Assembly (NCBI GenBank): GCA_017406465.1
Contig: JAFQYM010000035.1
Coordinates: 1-57,558, forward strand
DNA length: 57,558 bases
Direction: 5' to 3'
DNA from: Kiritimatiellia bacterium
GTDB lineage: Bacteria > Verrucomicrobiota > Kiritimatiellia > RFP12 > UBA1067
Part shown: piece after piece, positions 17,592-27,059 of the stretch
Layout: each line of letters begins with the position of its first letter
How positions within the stretch are numbered: the stretch's first letter is position 1
Position numbers and translations under genes: made by a program
Notes under the pieces: model-generated
What the model saw: the letters and a program-made list of their open reading frames with translations, nothing else
Databases searched by the model: none
What the model was told of the DNA's origin: nothing

Positions 17592-19661
17592 TCATTTCTC
17601 GAGCGTTGCGCGCCCCTGGAAGAAAAAGGCATCGCAATTTGCCGACTCGCCCTGCGTCCTGAACTCGAAGACGACCTGCCGAAACCCGTCGTTCTGCTTC
17701 TCATAGGCATTTTCAGGACGCGCCTCGCGAACTGACACGCGGCGCCCGCCGGATTCCCCTCCGGATTCGAAAAGAATCGTCATCGTCTTGCCGTTTTTCC
17801 TGAGCTCGGCCATTGGCAGCAAGTCGTTCCAAACCGAGACTTCGGCATCCGTCACCATCGCCCAGCGCACGACGGTGCCAGGCGCGACGCCGCAGACGGA
17901 ATCTTCGATATAGCAACTTTCATCGAGGTGGAATCGGCGGACGACGCTCTTCGCCATTGGATAGAGGTCCGAGAGATTGACTTCAACAACCCCGTCCTTC
18001 GGCCGCGACACAGTCGCAAACCCTTTCGAATGCTGCCCTTGGCCGCCTATCATCAGCGTGTTGTGACCCTGTGTGCCGAGGCGAAATAGCGTCCACCTGC
18101 GGGAGTCCGGCTCGGGAGACCAAAGAGCACTCGCGCCGATGGCACGCTCAATTGCCGTATAGTCTTCAGCACCGAGATCGTAGGCCCAGCGTTCGCCCAG
18201 CATGTCGAGGACAAACGTTCCTTCGTCTGCATGTCCGTGGTTGTAGGAAGGTGAACCGCCTTTTGTCGCGATGTATATGCCGTTCGTGTCCGCTGGCGCA
18301 CCGCGCAGAACCGCCAACGGCATCTCGCCGCGCAGAACCACTACGGACGGTCCGTTCTTGCCGCATGGCGACGCCCCGGTTTTCGACATCCGCGAATAGG
18401 CGTCAACCCAAAGCAGCCCGATCGGGAAGTCGCGCGGAACGTCGTTCTCATCCTCTGCGTTAGCCGTGCGGAGAGCACACAGCCTCGCGAAAAGGCGCTT
18501 TTCATGGTCATCGACGAACGATTGATCGCCGAAACGGACGGCAAACCACCAAAGCGCCGAAATCTGGGGCCGGGCAGGATGACCGTCCGAAAAGGCAAAG
18601 AACTGCCCGGAAGGACCGGTCATGAGCGAGGGAAATGAGCCCGTCTCGCGAAAGCCCGGCAATTCGGAGAAGCCAAAGTCGGTCCCGAACGCGCTCTTCA
18701 TCATGTCGAGCGCGAATACGTTGAAGGTGAAGCCGAACTTCCAGTAACTCGGGCCTTCGGGAAAGCCGCCGTCAGGAGCGACGACTCCCTCGGCCTCGGG
18801 CAACGCCTCCAGCACGTCAGCGAGATGAACTGCGCAAAGCTCAGGCTCCACATCCGCAATCACGGCAGCAGCGGCAACCATTCCCGCTGAACCGACTTGC
18901 ACCCAGTTGTTGCGGAGCCGCGTCCAATGAGGATGCGGTCCCGTCGCACAGAGCGCCTTGTCGCGAAGCGCACGCGCCGCAAGGGTGCGGATCTCCGGCT
19001 TAAGCGCGTCATAGAGCCAGTCATAGGCGACGGCAACGCCGACCGACATCTCTGCTACGTCCAGGAAGTGCCCAGGATTCCAGTCTGAAAACGCGGCAAC
19101 CGCCTCTATCTCGCGTTCGGCCCTGCGCACATAGCGAACGTCGCCCGTCAGGCGGTAGGCCATCGACAGCGTCGCAAGCCGCGTAAGGGCCTTGCGAGCC
19201 GGGCCGAGGAGACGGTATCCGCTCATCGTACGTTCAACCGGTCTCGCGGCAAGATACACCTCTGCATCCGCAAGGACGCGCTCGGCGGCCGGTTTCACAA
19301 GCGGATCGGCTTTCGCGTCTTCCTTCAGCCGTGCGAAGTCCGCCGCCGTCGCGAAGAGACGCGGATGCGGGCGCGAGGCAGCAACAGCTACGGCTTTGTC
19401 GGCGGCGGCCTTCCACGATTTCAGCTTCGCGGCATAGCCGGGCCCGCGCAATTCCATCCAATGCGGATTGTCCGGGCCGAGAAGGAAACGCTCTGTGTTG
19501 ACATACGTCGAATTGCCACGCACACATTCGTTCGACGGCATCGCAAGAACACGCCGCTGCACCTCGACGGTGCCTGTAACCGCCTCGGTGTAGCAGGCGT
19601 AGTATCCAGGCACATTTGTGACGCTCAAAAGCGCCGAAAGCGCGATTTCGACGCCGCTCAT
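17592..19661 (-). CDS. Heparinase II/III-like polysaccharide lyase
   Basis: A 689-residue protein of the heparinase II/III superfamily (PL12/15/17/21-like). It has an alpha-toroid in the first half (ARKALTRLATLSMAYRLTGD, NNWVQVGSAGM) and a beta-sandwich in the second, with the conserved SYNHGHADEGTFVLDMLGER near 475-495; its histidine and tyrosine are the expected catalytic residues. Such enzymes cleave uronic-acid polysaccharides by beta-elimination; the actual substrate is not readable. No clear signal peptide is seen at the chosen ATG, which overlaps the GH5 stop (ATGA). The longer frame upstream is inside the GH5 gene. It is the last gene of the regulator-surface protein-GH5-lyase locus. 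Confidence 0.8.
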   Translation of the reverse strand: MSGVEIALSALLSVTNVPGYYACYTEAVTGTVEVQRRVLAMPSNECVRGNSTYVNTERFLLGPDNPHWMELRGPGYAAKLKSWKAAADKAVAVAASRPHPRLFATAADFARLKEDAKADPLVKPAAERVLADAEVYLAARPVERTMSGYRLLGPARKALTRLATLSMAYRLTGDVRYVRRAEREIEAVAAFSDWNPGHFLDVAEMSVGVAVAYDWLYDALKPEIRTLAARALRDKALCATGPHPHWTRLRNNWVQVGSAGMVAAAAVIADVEPELCAVHLADVLEALPEAEGVVAPDGGFPEGPSYWKFGFTFNVFALDMMKSAFGTDFGFSELPGFRETGSFPSLMTGPSGQFFAFSDGHPARPQISALWWFAVRFGDQSFVDDHEKRLFARLCALRTANAEDENDVPRDFPIGLLWVDAYSRMSKTGASPCGKNGPSVVVLRGEMPLAVLRGAPADTNGIYIATKGGSPSYNHGHADEGTFVLDMLGERWAYDLGAEDYTAIERAIGASALWSPEPDSRRWTLFRLGTQGHNTLMIGGQGQHSKGFATVSRPKDGVVEVNLSDLYPMAKSVVRRFHLDESCYIEDSVCGVAPGTVVRWAMVTDAEVSVWNDLLPMAELRKNGKTMTILFESGGESGGRRVSVREARPENAYEKQNDGFRQVVFEFRTQGESANCDAFFFQGRATLEK

Positions 19662-21739
19662 CGCATTCTCTTCATCTCGAACTTCTCGCCGGATAGGGCG
19701 CGGCGCGCGAACTCGCCCCAGTACGGCGTCGGGTCGTAGTCCCAGCTCCTGATCATGCAGGGGCCCGCCTTCGGATGGAAGCACCATCCCGTCCAGTTGA
19801 TGCGGTGCTTCTGGATGAACCCAAGCATGTCGGGAGCAAACGTATACGGATCCTCCTTCTGCTCGAACGGAATGAACGTCATCTCCTCACGCGGCGCCGC
19901 ACCCACTTCGCCGAGGAAGATCGGATGCTTCGCGGCGACGGGGAGAATCCGCGCCCACCCCTTGTGCCAGTGGTAGGTGTGCCACGCGTACATGATGCCG
20001 TCGCCGCCCTTCTCGTCGAGCCGGTAGCTCTTCGCCTCGCCCTTCTCTATCGCCTCGCTCTCGATTCCCGTCAGGTCGTTCGCCCAGAAAAGCCCGCCTG
20101 CGATCACGACGTTCTTCGCTCCGGACGAGCGCACCGCGTCGAGAAGAGCCTGCATGCCGACCGACTCGAAGCCCTGGTTCTTCTTCTTTTCCTCTGCCGT
20201 GAGAAATGCCGATTCGTCGACCTTCCCCGCTTCGCCGACCCAGCCGCCGTTGCGCCACACCTCCCAGCTGATGCCGTGCGGCTCGTTGAAGAGATCGAAG
20301 AGGACGGCAGGATGGTTCTTGTAGTGCGCCGCGCAGTCCTTCCAGAACGCGACGTGCTCCGCCTTCGGCGCACGGAAGCGGTGAAGGTCGATCGCGACGT
20401 ATGCGCCGCGGTTTGCCGCAAGACGCACTATCTTGTCTACGTAGCGGCGGAACGCGGCCGCCGCCGCATCGGGCTGTCCGCCCTGGAACTTTCCGCGGCC
20501 GAACCAGTGGTCGTCGTTGATCGGGAGGCGGATGCAGTTTGCGTGCCATTCGTCTATGGCGACGACCGTCGACTTGACCTGCTGGTCGCCGTTCGGGACC
20601 GTCTCCATCCCGCCCGCGTTCACGCCCTGGAGCCACACCTCCCTCCCGTCGGAGTCGACAAGCCTGTTGCCGACGACCCTGAGCGGCTTCGGCCACTTCT
20701 CGCGGCGCTCCGGCTCGTCGGGGACATACCTCGCCTTTTCCTGTCGCTCGCGCTCCGCCGCCGCCGCGTAGAGAGGCTGCGGATCGGTCTCGGCGATCTT
20801 GACGTCTTTCATCTGCATCTCGCCCGCCTTTGCCATGAAAAGGCACGGCATGACGACAAGCTGCACGGCATCAGGCGGGACGAGGAATGCCGTCGACTTT
20901 TCCTGCCAGCCGTTCGTGTCCTTCTGGACATAGCTCGGACCGGGCGCGTTCTTGAGCTCCTTGCCGTCCGCGCCCTTGAGCTTGAAGAGCACGCGGGCGT
21001 CGAACCACGGCCTCTCGCCCGTCTTGAGGTTCCTGACTTCCCACATCCAGGAAATCCTCAGCGCCTTCACGCCCTCGGGCAGATCGTATTCCCGGTAGGC
21101 GTTGACCAGCTTGCCGGGCTCTTTCACCTTGAGATCGGCGTACAGCTCTCCCTCCTTGGCGGGTGCGGCGAGCGAACCGGTCTTTGCCATGCGCTCGCGG
21201 GCCTTCGCGCGGCGGGCGGCCCACTGCGTGGAACGTTTGCGGTCTGCCTCCTCCCGCGCCGCCTTCTCCTCGGGAAGCTCCTCGTACTTTTCCTGCGCGA
21301 CGACCGAAAGGTTCCTGACCTCGAACGCACCGCTCTTGACATTGAAGAGCGTCGGCATAAGCGCGATCCCGGCGGCACCCTCGGGTATCTTCACGGATTT
21401 ACGAACGGCAAACCAGTCCTTAGTGCCCTTCCAGCCGCCGATCACGGGGCCGGTCTTGACCTTCTTGCACGCGGAGTCTATGAAGTCCGTCATCACGCGC
21501 GCGTCGAACCAGCTCTGCGAACCGCGCACGACGTCCGTGACTTTCGCTTCGAACGAGATCACTGCGCCTTCCGTCCCTTTAGGGAAGAACACAGGCGTGT
21601 AGACCATGCCCATCTTTCCCTCACCCTTGAAGGGAACGGCGAAGTCGCGCTTCCCCTCCGGAACGAGGTTCCCGCCCTGCACCACGAACCCCAGAGCAAG
21701 CAGCCACGCTAAGGCCAATCCCGTCTTAGTCGTCCTCAT
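19658..21739 (-). CDS. Secreted GH5-type glycosidase with two N-terminal beta-sandwich domains
   Basis: A 693-residue exported enzyme (signal TGLALAWLLALGFVVQGG). Residues about 25-160 and 205-335 are two copies of a carbohydrate-binding-like sandwich; both contain WFDARV and a late ALMP/VVMP strand. The linker between them is Lys/Arg/Glu-rich. From about 350 a GH5 (cellulase-superfamily) barrel follows. The acid/base Glu is in LFDLFNEPHG and the nucleophile Glu in HPIFLGEVGA, with GVNAGG and NCIRLPIND at the expected places. It likely cuts beta-glucan or mannan-type chains. The start at 21739 has GGGGAG at the right distance; an upstream TTG start is less likely. Confidence 0.85.
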   Translation of the reverse strand: MRTTKTGLALAWLLALGFVVQGGNLVPEGKRDFAVPFKGEGKMGMVYTPVFFPKGTEGAVISFEAKVTDVVRGSQSWFDARVMTDFIDSACKKVKTGPVIGGWKGTKDWFAVRKSVKIPEGAAGIALMPTLFNVKSGAFEVRNLSVVAQEKYEELPEEKAAREEADRKRSTQWAARRAKARERMAKTGSLAAPAKEGELYADLKVKEPGKLVNAYREYDLPEGVKALRISWMWEVRNLKTGERPWFDARVLFKLKGADGKELKNAPGPSYVQKDTNGWQEKSTAFLVPPDAVQLVVMPCLFMAKAGEMQMKDVKIAETDPQPLYAAAAERERQEKARYVPDEPERREKWPKPLRVVGNRLVDSDGREVWLQGVNAGGMETVPNGDQQVKSTVVAIDEWHANCIRLPINDDHWFGRGKFQGGQPDAAAAAFRRYVDKIVRLAANRGAYVAIDLHRFRAPKAEHVAFWKDCAAHYKNHPAVLFDLFNEPHGISWEVWRNGGWVGEAGKVDESAFLTAEEKKKNQGFESVGMQALLDAVRSSGAKNVVIAGGLFWANDLTGIESEAIEKGEAKSYRLDEKGGDGIMYAWHTYHWHKGWARILPVAAKHPIFLGEVGAAPREEMTFIPFEQKEDPYTFAPDMLGFIQKHRINWTGWCFHPKAGPCMIRSWDYDPTPYWGEFARRALSGEKFEMKRMR

Positions 21740-21756
21740 TGCGCTACTCCCCAAAT

Positions 21757-21783
21757 GATAAAATAGGTCAGACCTGTTTTATC
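21757..21783 (-). terminator. Long near-perfect inverted repeat after the surface-protein gene
   Basis: GATAAAA (21757-21763) and AGGTC (21765-21769) mirror GACCT (21771-21775) and TTTTATC (21777-21783) around a single central base, with one mismatch. It starts in the stop codon of the surface-protein gene and ends 17 bases before the GH5 start. As RNA it would be a stem of about 13 pairs, able to terminate or stabilise the upstream message; as DNA it could equally be an operator. Confidence 0.5.
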
Positions 21784-23905
21784 ACCGAATGACGATGCAA
21801 AAAGCAGAAGTCTTCGGCGTCGCCCACAGCTCGGTGTCGTTGTTGCGGAGCTCAAGTGCGGCGATGCCCTCTCCGCGAACGAATGGCGCGGTGATGGAGC
21901 TGCCCTCTCCTTCGCACTTGATGATGCACTGCGCCGTACGCCACTTTTTGCCAGTCACACTGGCATTTATCGTCACGCTACCGCCAATGACACTGCCGCT
22001 CGCCTTCATGCACGAAACGACGTCGTCAGATCCCAACACAACAAACTTGGCACCTTCCGTAAAGCTTATGCCGCCGACGGCGATTGTTCCGTTGCCGCCG
22101 AAAGTCGCGTCCGCCGCAACCGTGACGGAAGATTCGCTGAGTGTTCCGTCGAGGATCAGCGTGCCTTCGTTGGCCTGGAGGCCGTTGATGCCGACCATCG
22201 ACGAGCAGGCGAGGCGCTGCGTGCCGGCGCCGATCTTGCAGATGGTGAACTTGCCCTTGTTCTGCTCGAACCGTCCGGTGAAGTCGCCGTTGGCGTTGTT
22301 GTCGCCGAAAGAAATCGTCCCGCCTCCCGACGTGCGGCGGCGGATGATTCCGCATCCGTTGAGGCCGTTGTAAGTGCCATTATCCACTTCCAGCATGCCG
22401 CGGACGTAGAGGTCGCCGAGGCGGCCGCGCCCGGGCAGCGCATTCTCGTCGGCGGCGAGCTGCGAAAGGATGTAGGTGTCGCCTGTCCACGTATGGGATG
22501 AGCCTCCGCCCAGCGTCAGACCGGCGCCCGTGGTCGCGGTGGAGGCCTGGTAGAAGACGACGCCGCCTGTGCCGGAGATGGCTCCGTTCATGTAGGAGCC
22601 CTTTCCCTGCGGGTACTCGATGAACCCCGTCGCGGAGCCGAAGTCGAGCGGAACGTTCACGTAGGGCGCGGAGTTCCGGTGGTAGCCGATGATGACCTGC
22701 CCGCTCGTGACGTGTAGAGGCCCCGTGCCGTTCACGTAGGTGTTCGTTCCCTTGGCGTCTCTGCCCTGGATCAGGAGAGAGTTGATGGTCGTTTCAGAGG
22801 AGACGTCGACGGTAGCTCCGTAGGCGACACGGACGTTGGCAGCTGTAGTCTGCCCGACGGGGAAGGCGTCCTCCTGTAGAAATTCGGTGTCGAGTTCGAG
22901 CGGACGGAAGCCTGTCTGGGAATCATAGGTGAGGAAGGTCAGGGCGTAGTCGCCGTTTCCGCCGCCGCGATACGCCTTCGACCCGATCATGCCAGGGACG
23001 ATGGAGATGTTGGACGAACCAGCGGCCCCGCCTCCGCCGATTAGGCCTGGGGCTGTACCGAGCTTGAACCAGGCTACAGCGCCAGAGCCGTCCGCCGCGC
23101 CAAGCGTTGCACCGCTGATGGAGACGGGCACCCACGGCTCACGCTCGAGGGTGGTCGCCGTGAGGAGCTCCGTGCGGCCGCTTCCTCCGTTGAGGGAGAT
23201 GAACGAGCATCCGCCCTCGCTGCCGTCGACGACGATCGACCCTGTAATCGTTTCGGTGGAATCGGCTCCGGTGTTGCCGCGGGCAAGGAGAGTGGAGCGA
23301 GTCAGGCGGACGGACGCAGCACGCGTGGCGCCCGTGTCTTTGCTGACGCTGCTGTCGAGCACCACTGTGGAAGCGGGCGCGACCTCCAGCGTGCCGGCGG
23401 GGATTCCGCCCGCGCCGCTCAGGTAGGCCCAGTTGCCGTTCAAGATGCGGAGGTCGCCGTTGAAGAGCGTGTTGCGCAGATAGACGTCGAGGTTGGCGTT
23501 GTGGATCGTCCGCTTGGCGCCGCCGAGGTCGATGTCGAGGTGCTGGCCGTCGGTGTTGCTGCCGAACGTGAGCGAACCCTTGCTTCCGTTGGCGCTCTTG
23601 TTGATCTCGATGTCGCCGAGCAGCCGCACGGCCACGTTGCCGCCCTGCCCGCGGAAGACGGTCGTGATTTCGCCCGGATGGGTGAACGAGAGGCCGTTCG
23701 TGAAGTCGAAGGGGGCGTCGAAGAGGAGGTTCTGCGTCGCCTTGGCGGAGAACGCGGCGTCGTAGACGTTGTCGATGACGCCGTCGGTCCAGTTGACCGT
23801 GTTGGTGTAGTAGAAGTCGCCCCAGCCAGTTGGAAGCCAGCCGGCGAAAAGACCTGCGGGCGCCAATATCGCGCCGAGCGTAAGAATGATGTTGAACTTC
23901 CTCAT
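21782..23905 (-). CDS. Secreted autotransporter-type beta-strand repeat protein
   Basis: A 707-residue exported protein (signal IILTLGAILAPAGLFAG) made of repetitive Gly/Thr/Asn-rich beta strands. Segments such as GAGTQRLACS...GLQANEGTLILDGTL match the autotransporter-associated strand repeat (PATR) pattern and predict a right-handed beta-helix. No C-terminal beta-barrel or anchor is present; the protein ends TSAFCIVIR. It probably coats the cell or binds polysaccharide for the GH5 and lyase encoded downstream. The start at 23905 is preferred because AAAGGA lies nine bases upstream; an ATG three codons earlier abuts that site. It follows the regulator gene by 28 bases. Confidence 0.75.
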   Translation of the reverse strand: MRKFNIILTLGAILAPAGLFAGWLPTGWGDFYYTNTVNWTDGVIDNVYDAAFSAKATQNLLFDAPFDFTNGLSFTHPGEITTVFRGQGGNVAVRLLGDIEINKSANGSKGSLTFGSNTDGQHLDIDLGGAKRTIHNANLDVYLRNTLFNGDLRILNGNWAYLSGAGGIPAGTLEVAPASTVVLDSSVSKDTGATRAASVRLTRSTLLARGNTGADSTETITGSIVVDGSEGGCSFISLNGGSGRTELLTATTLEREPWVPVSISGATLGAADGSGAVAWFKLGTAPGLIGGGGAAGSSNISIVPGMIGSKAYRGGGNGDYALTFLTYDSQTGFRPLELDTEFLQEDAFPVGQTTAANVRVAYGATVDVSSETTINSLLIQGRDAKGTNTYVNGTGPLHVTSGQVIIGYHRNSAPYVNVPLDFGSATGFIEYPQGKGSYMNGAISGTGGVVFYQASTATTGAGLTLGGGSSHTWTGDTYILSQLAADENALPGRGRLGDLYVRGMLEVDNGTYNGLNGCGIIRRRTSGGGTISFGDNNANGDFTGRFEQNKGKFTICKIGAGTQRLACSSMVGINGLQANEGTLILDGTLSESSVTVAADATFGGNGTIAVGGISFTEGAKFVVLGSDDVVSCMKASGSVIGGSVTINASVTGKKWRTAQCIIKCEGEGSSITAPFVRGEGIAALELRNNDTELWATPKTSAFCIVIR

Positions 23906-23933
23906 TGTTTTCATTCCTTTCGTTGTGTATAAA

Positions 23934-25022
23934 TCAGTTTCTTCTTCTCGCAAGAGATTCCCTCGCGACAAATTCCACCGGCACCGCTACCGTTGCTCCC
24001 GGCGCGGCGGTCTTCGCGATCCGCGCGACAAGCGCCTTCACCGCCTCGCGGCCCATCGCCGCGAAATCCTGGCGGACGGTCGTGAGCGCGGGAGTCGTCC
24101 ACTCCGCAATCGGATCGTCGTCGAATCCGACGAGCGAAATGTCGTCCGGAACCTGCCTGCCGACTTCCGCGAACGCGCGCATCGCGTGCCGCGCAATCGC
24201 GTCGCACGAGCAGAAGACGGCGGTTGGACGCACCTTGCGTTTCATGATGCGCACGACGGCAGAGCGCACCTCCGTTCCCCAGTCGCCAAACCTGTCTTCG
24301 CCCTTCACGTCGCACTTAAGCGGAGTCTCTCCCGTCAGCTCGGCAGCAAGTCTGGAAAATCCTCCCCAGCGCTCGCGAACCGTGTCCGCCACGAGGTCGC
24401 CGATAAACGCAAGGCGGCGATGCCCTGCGTTGACCATGCGCTCCGCGACAAGCCTGCCTCCGATTGCGTTGTCCGCAACGACGCAGGAGACATTCACCTT
24501 CTTCCCGAGGTCTTCGTCGACGACGACGATTGGAAAACCCTTCTCCGCGACGGCATGCACCGCCGCATCGAACGCCTTCGCGTGAACGGAAAACACTATC
24601 GCGCCCGTAGCGCCGGAATCAGGAAGCGCCGCGATCTCGGCCAGCAACGCCCGCATGTCGCCGCCAGCGTCCTTGAGTTCCAGCTCCGCTCCGATCTTCT
24701 GCGCCTCGCGCCTCGCACCGCTCGCCGCCTTGATCGCGGTGTCCCACATCAGGTTGCCAACGATAAAGCGCCAGCGACGAGTGACCTCGCCCTTGCCGCG
24801 GACAAAAATGCCGACGCCGGCCCTGCGCTCCAGAAGACCTTCTTCCACAAGCGCGTTGACGGCCTTGCGCGCAGTCATGCGACTGACACCGCACTCATCC
24901 GCTATCGCAACCTCGGTGCCAAAGGGCTCGCCAGGCTTCATCGAGGCGACATGCTCGCGAAGCACATCCGCGATGCGCGCGTTGAGCGACGGCCGCCCCC
25001 TGGATTTCTCCTTCTTCGCCAT
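23934..25022 (-). CDS. GntR-LacI chimeric transcription regulator
   Basis: A 362-residue regulator built like AraR: a winged GntR DNA-binding domain (residues about 15-75; SRMTARKAVNALVEEGLLER) joined to a LacI/GalR-type periplasmic-binding sugar sensor (about 85-355; IGGRLVAERMVNAGHRRLAFIGD, ISLVGFDDDPIAEW). It should repress or activate the polysaccharide genes downstream in response to a sugar. A perfect 14-base palindrome overlaps its own -10 box, which suggests autoregulation. The effector is unknown. Confidence 0.9.
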   Translation of the reverse strand: MAKKEKSRGRPSLNARIADVLREHVASMKPGEPFGTEVAIADECGVSRMTARKAVNALVEEGLLERRAGVGIFVRGKGEVTRRWRFIVGNLMWDTAIKAASGARREAQKIGAELELKDAGGDMRALLAEIAALPDSGATGAIVFSVHAKAFDAAVHAVAEKGFPIVVVDEDLGKKVNVSCVVADNAIGGRLVAERMVNAGHRRLAFIGDLVADTVRERWGGFSRLAAELTGETPLKCDVKGEDRFGDWGTEVRSAVVRIMKRKVRPTAVFCSCDAIARHAMRAFAEVGRQVPDDISLVGFDDDPIAEWTTPALTTVRQDFAAMGREAVKALVARIAKTAAPGATVAVPVEFVARESLARRRN

Positions 25023-25067
25023 GACGAGAACAGACTACCACAAATCCGCCTCGTCCGTCAATCAGAA

Positions 25068-25082
25068 ATTATACATGTATAA
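25068..25082 (-). promoter_or_regulatory. Palindromic operator over the regulator's -10 box
   Basis: TTATACATGTATAA at 25069-25082 is a perfect palindrome. The minus-strand -10 hexamer TATAAT occupies 25068-25073, so a bound dimer would block RNA polymerase. It lies 46-60 bases before the regulator ATG. This is the likely binding site of the regulator itself. Confidence 0.65.
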
Positions 25083-25111
25083 AAAATAAACCACCCGCCA
25101 CTCGGAACCTG

Positions 25112-26221
25112 CTATGCGAGACCGACTTGGAGCGAGGGAGAGGCGTCGGCGCGAAAGGCCGCGTCGCCAAAGACGTTTCGCCGGTAGAACGCGAGACCGG
25201 CCACCATCGCGCCATTGTCGCCCGTGAACTTCGGCTTCGCCATGAGAAGCGGCACATGTGCTGCGGAGCAGACTTTGGTCAAGACGGCGCGGACGCGGCT
25301 GTTGAGCGAAACGCCGCCGCCGAGGACAAACGCCCTGTAGGAGCCGCGACGCAGGGCGGCGCGAGTGCGGTCGGCAATTGCCTGGACGATTGCCTCCTGG
25401 TAGGACGCGACGACATGCGCGACTTCTGGCGTGACATCATAGCCGCCAAAGTCCTGCGCCCCTTCCTTCGACTCGACAAGCGAAGGATTGTGCTGGACAT
25501 GCCTGAGAAGCGCAGTCTTGAGCCCGGAGAACGACACGCAAAGCTCAGCAGGAAGCCCCGCGAGCGCCGTCACGCCGTCGCGCGGGCGCCCTTTCGGGAA
25601 TGGAACAAGCGGCTCTCCTGGGAAACGTTCCCGATAGGCCGCGGAGATGCGGTCGATCTTGAGCCCGCCCGGATAGCCGAGGCCAAGCAGTTTCGCGGCC
25701 TTGTCGAACGCCTCGCCAGCCGCATCGTCAAGCGTCTCGCCAATGACCTCGTACTTGCCGTATTCCGGCATGTCGATCCACACCGTGTTTCCGCCAGAGA
25801 CGGCGAGGCCGAGCATAGGGCCGATTTCGCGCGGATCGGCGAGCTTCGCCGCCGTGTCGTCGGGAGAATCGTAGATGAAGGGAGAATGGAGATGCGCCTC
25901 GATGTGGTTTATTCCGATCAGCGGAACGCCAAGAGACTTCGCGAGCCCCTTCGCCGCGTTGAGTCCGACGATGAGCGCCGGCGCGAGGCCAGGGCCGTAG
26001 GTCACGGCAACAGCATCGACGGACTGCCCCTTCATCGCGTCACCTAAGACTTGGGTAATCTTCTCGATGTGCGCGCGCGAGGCAATTTCTGGAACGACGC
26101 CGCCGTAGGGCTGGTGCAAGGGAATCTGCGTATAGACGACATTAGAGAGGACTTCGCGCCCGTCTTTCACAACCGCCGCCGCAGTCTCATCGCAGCTCGT
26201 CTCTATCCCGAGGATGTTCAC
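25112..26221 (-). CDS. tsaD: TsaD, tRNA threonylcarbamoyltransferase subunit
   Basis: A 369-residue Kae1/TsaD ATPase-fold enzyme that transfers the threonylcarbamoyl group to A37 of ANN-decoding tRNAs. Family marks are NILGIETSCDETAAAVV, the metal-binding histidines in GINHIEAHLHSP, and GLAVSGGNTVW. It is the last gene of the metallo-hydrolase - secreted protein - tsaD run, seven bases after its neighbour. Length is slightly above average. Confidence 0.97.
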   Translation of the reverse strand: MNILGIETSCDETAAAVVKDGREVLSNVVYTQIPLHQPYGGVVPEIASRAHIEKITQVLGDAMKGQSVDAVAVTYGPGLAPALIVGLNAAKGLAKSLGVPLIGINHIEAHLHSPFIYDSPDDTAAKLADPREIGPMLGLAVSGGNTVWIDMPEYGKYEVIGETLDDAAGEAFDKAAKLLGLGYPGGLKIDRISAAYRERFPGEPLVPFPKGRPRDGVTALAGLPAELCVSFSGLKTALLRHVQHNPSLVESKEGAQDFGGYDVTPEVAHVVASYQEAIVQAIADRTRAALRRGSYRAFVLGGGVSLNSRVRAVLTKVCSAAHVPLLMAKPKFTGDNGAMVAGLAFYRRNVFGDAAFRADASPSLQVGLA

Positions 26222-26228
26222 GGATTCG

Positions 26229-27059
26229 TCACCAAAACTTCCACCAGGGACGGGCGACCGGCTTCACGCCGCCAGACTCCTTGTAAAGCTCCTTGACGCG
26301 CTCGGAACCCGCAGTCTCAGGATCCCTGACAAATTCACCCTTGTTGAGTTCGAGCGCATCTGGCAAGCTCCAGAACTCCGAGCGACGGAACCTGTCGCGA
26401 TCCCAGCAGTGAATGACTATGACCTCGCCGGTGGGAAGGACAGAAAGACTCGGCTTCCTGAACCGCATCAGGGGGCCGAGGTCTGTCGTCGTCCACTTGC
26501 GAGACACGGGTCCTTCGTCGTGGGCTGCGAGGAAAAGATGTTCGGTGTTCTTGCGACTCCAGGAAAGAAGCTCGAATTCGCGCCGCAGACCCTCGACGTT
26601 CTTGAACATCTGAAGCGCACTCCTCACTTTCATGCCAGGCACGACGGAAAACGCGCGGAGCTGCCCCTCGTAGCGGATGCCGCCATGCAGGAGCACCGGC
26701 TTTGCGAGATACTTGCCGACCGTCCTCAGGGGATAGTGGTCGCCAAGATACGTCGCGAGCTTCTGCCCCTCGTTCGACTCCAAGCTGAAGCGCGAGACGA
26801 AAGCGCCCTTCCCGATCTTTTCGAGCTGGACCATGCTGCCCGAGTGGAACACCTCTACGAAAAGCATGTCCTTGGAGCTCGGATACCCGACGCTGACGCT
26901 TTCAGGCGAAGAGTTCGCGACATCCACTACGGCGCGGATGCGCTCGCCGGCAACATAGTCAATGTTGTCGAACTTGAGATCGACCGATATCTCCACCGTC
27001 TCGGCGAAGAGTCCCGTCGCCCAGCCAAGGGCAAGCGCAGCAAAAACTGTCTTCTTCAT
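26229..27059 (-). CDS. Secreted protein of unknown function
   Basis: A 276-residue exported protein with a clear signal peptide (TVFAALALGWATGLFA). The first part looks like an immunoglobulin-like strand domain (IRAVVDVANSSPESVSVGYP), as in proteins that measure or extend into the periplasm. The rest has no recognised family. It ends in an aromatic, Pro-rich tail (RPWWKFW). Its ATG overlaps the metallo-hydrolase stop (ATGA), and the frame upstream of this ATG is inside that gene. Confidence 0.7.
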   Translation of the reverse strand: MKKTVFAALALGWATGLFAETVEISVDLKFDNIDYVAGERIRAVVDVANSSPESVSVGYPSSKDMLFVEVFHSGSMVQLEKIGKGAFVSRFSLESNEGQKLATYLGDHYPLRTVGKYLAKPVLLHGGIRYEGQLRAFSVVPGMKVRSALQMFKNVEGLRREFELLSWSRKNTEHLFLAAHDEGPVSRKWTTTDLGPLMRFRKPSLSVLPTGEVIVIHCWDRDRFRRSEFWSLPDALELNKGEFVRDPETAGSERVKELYKESGGVKPVARPWWKFW

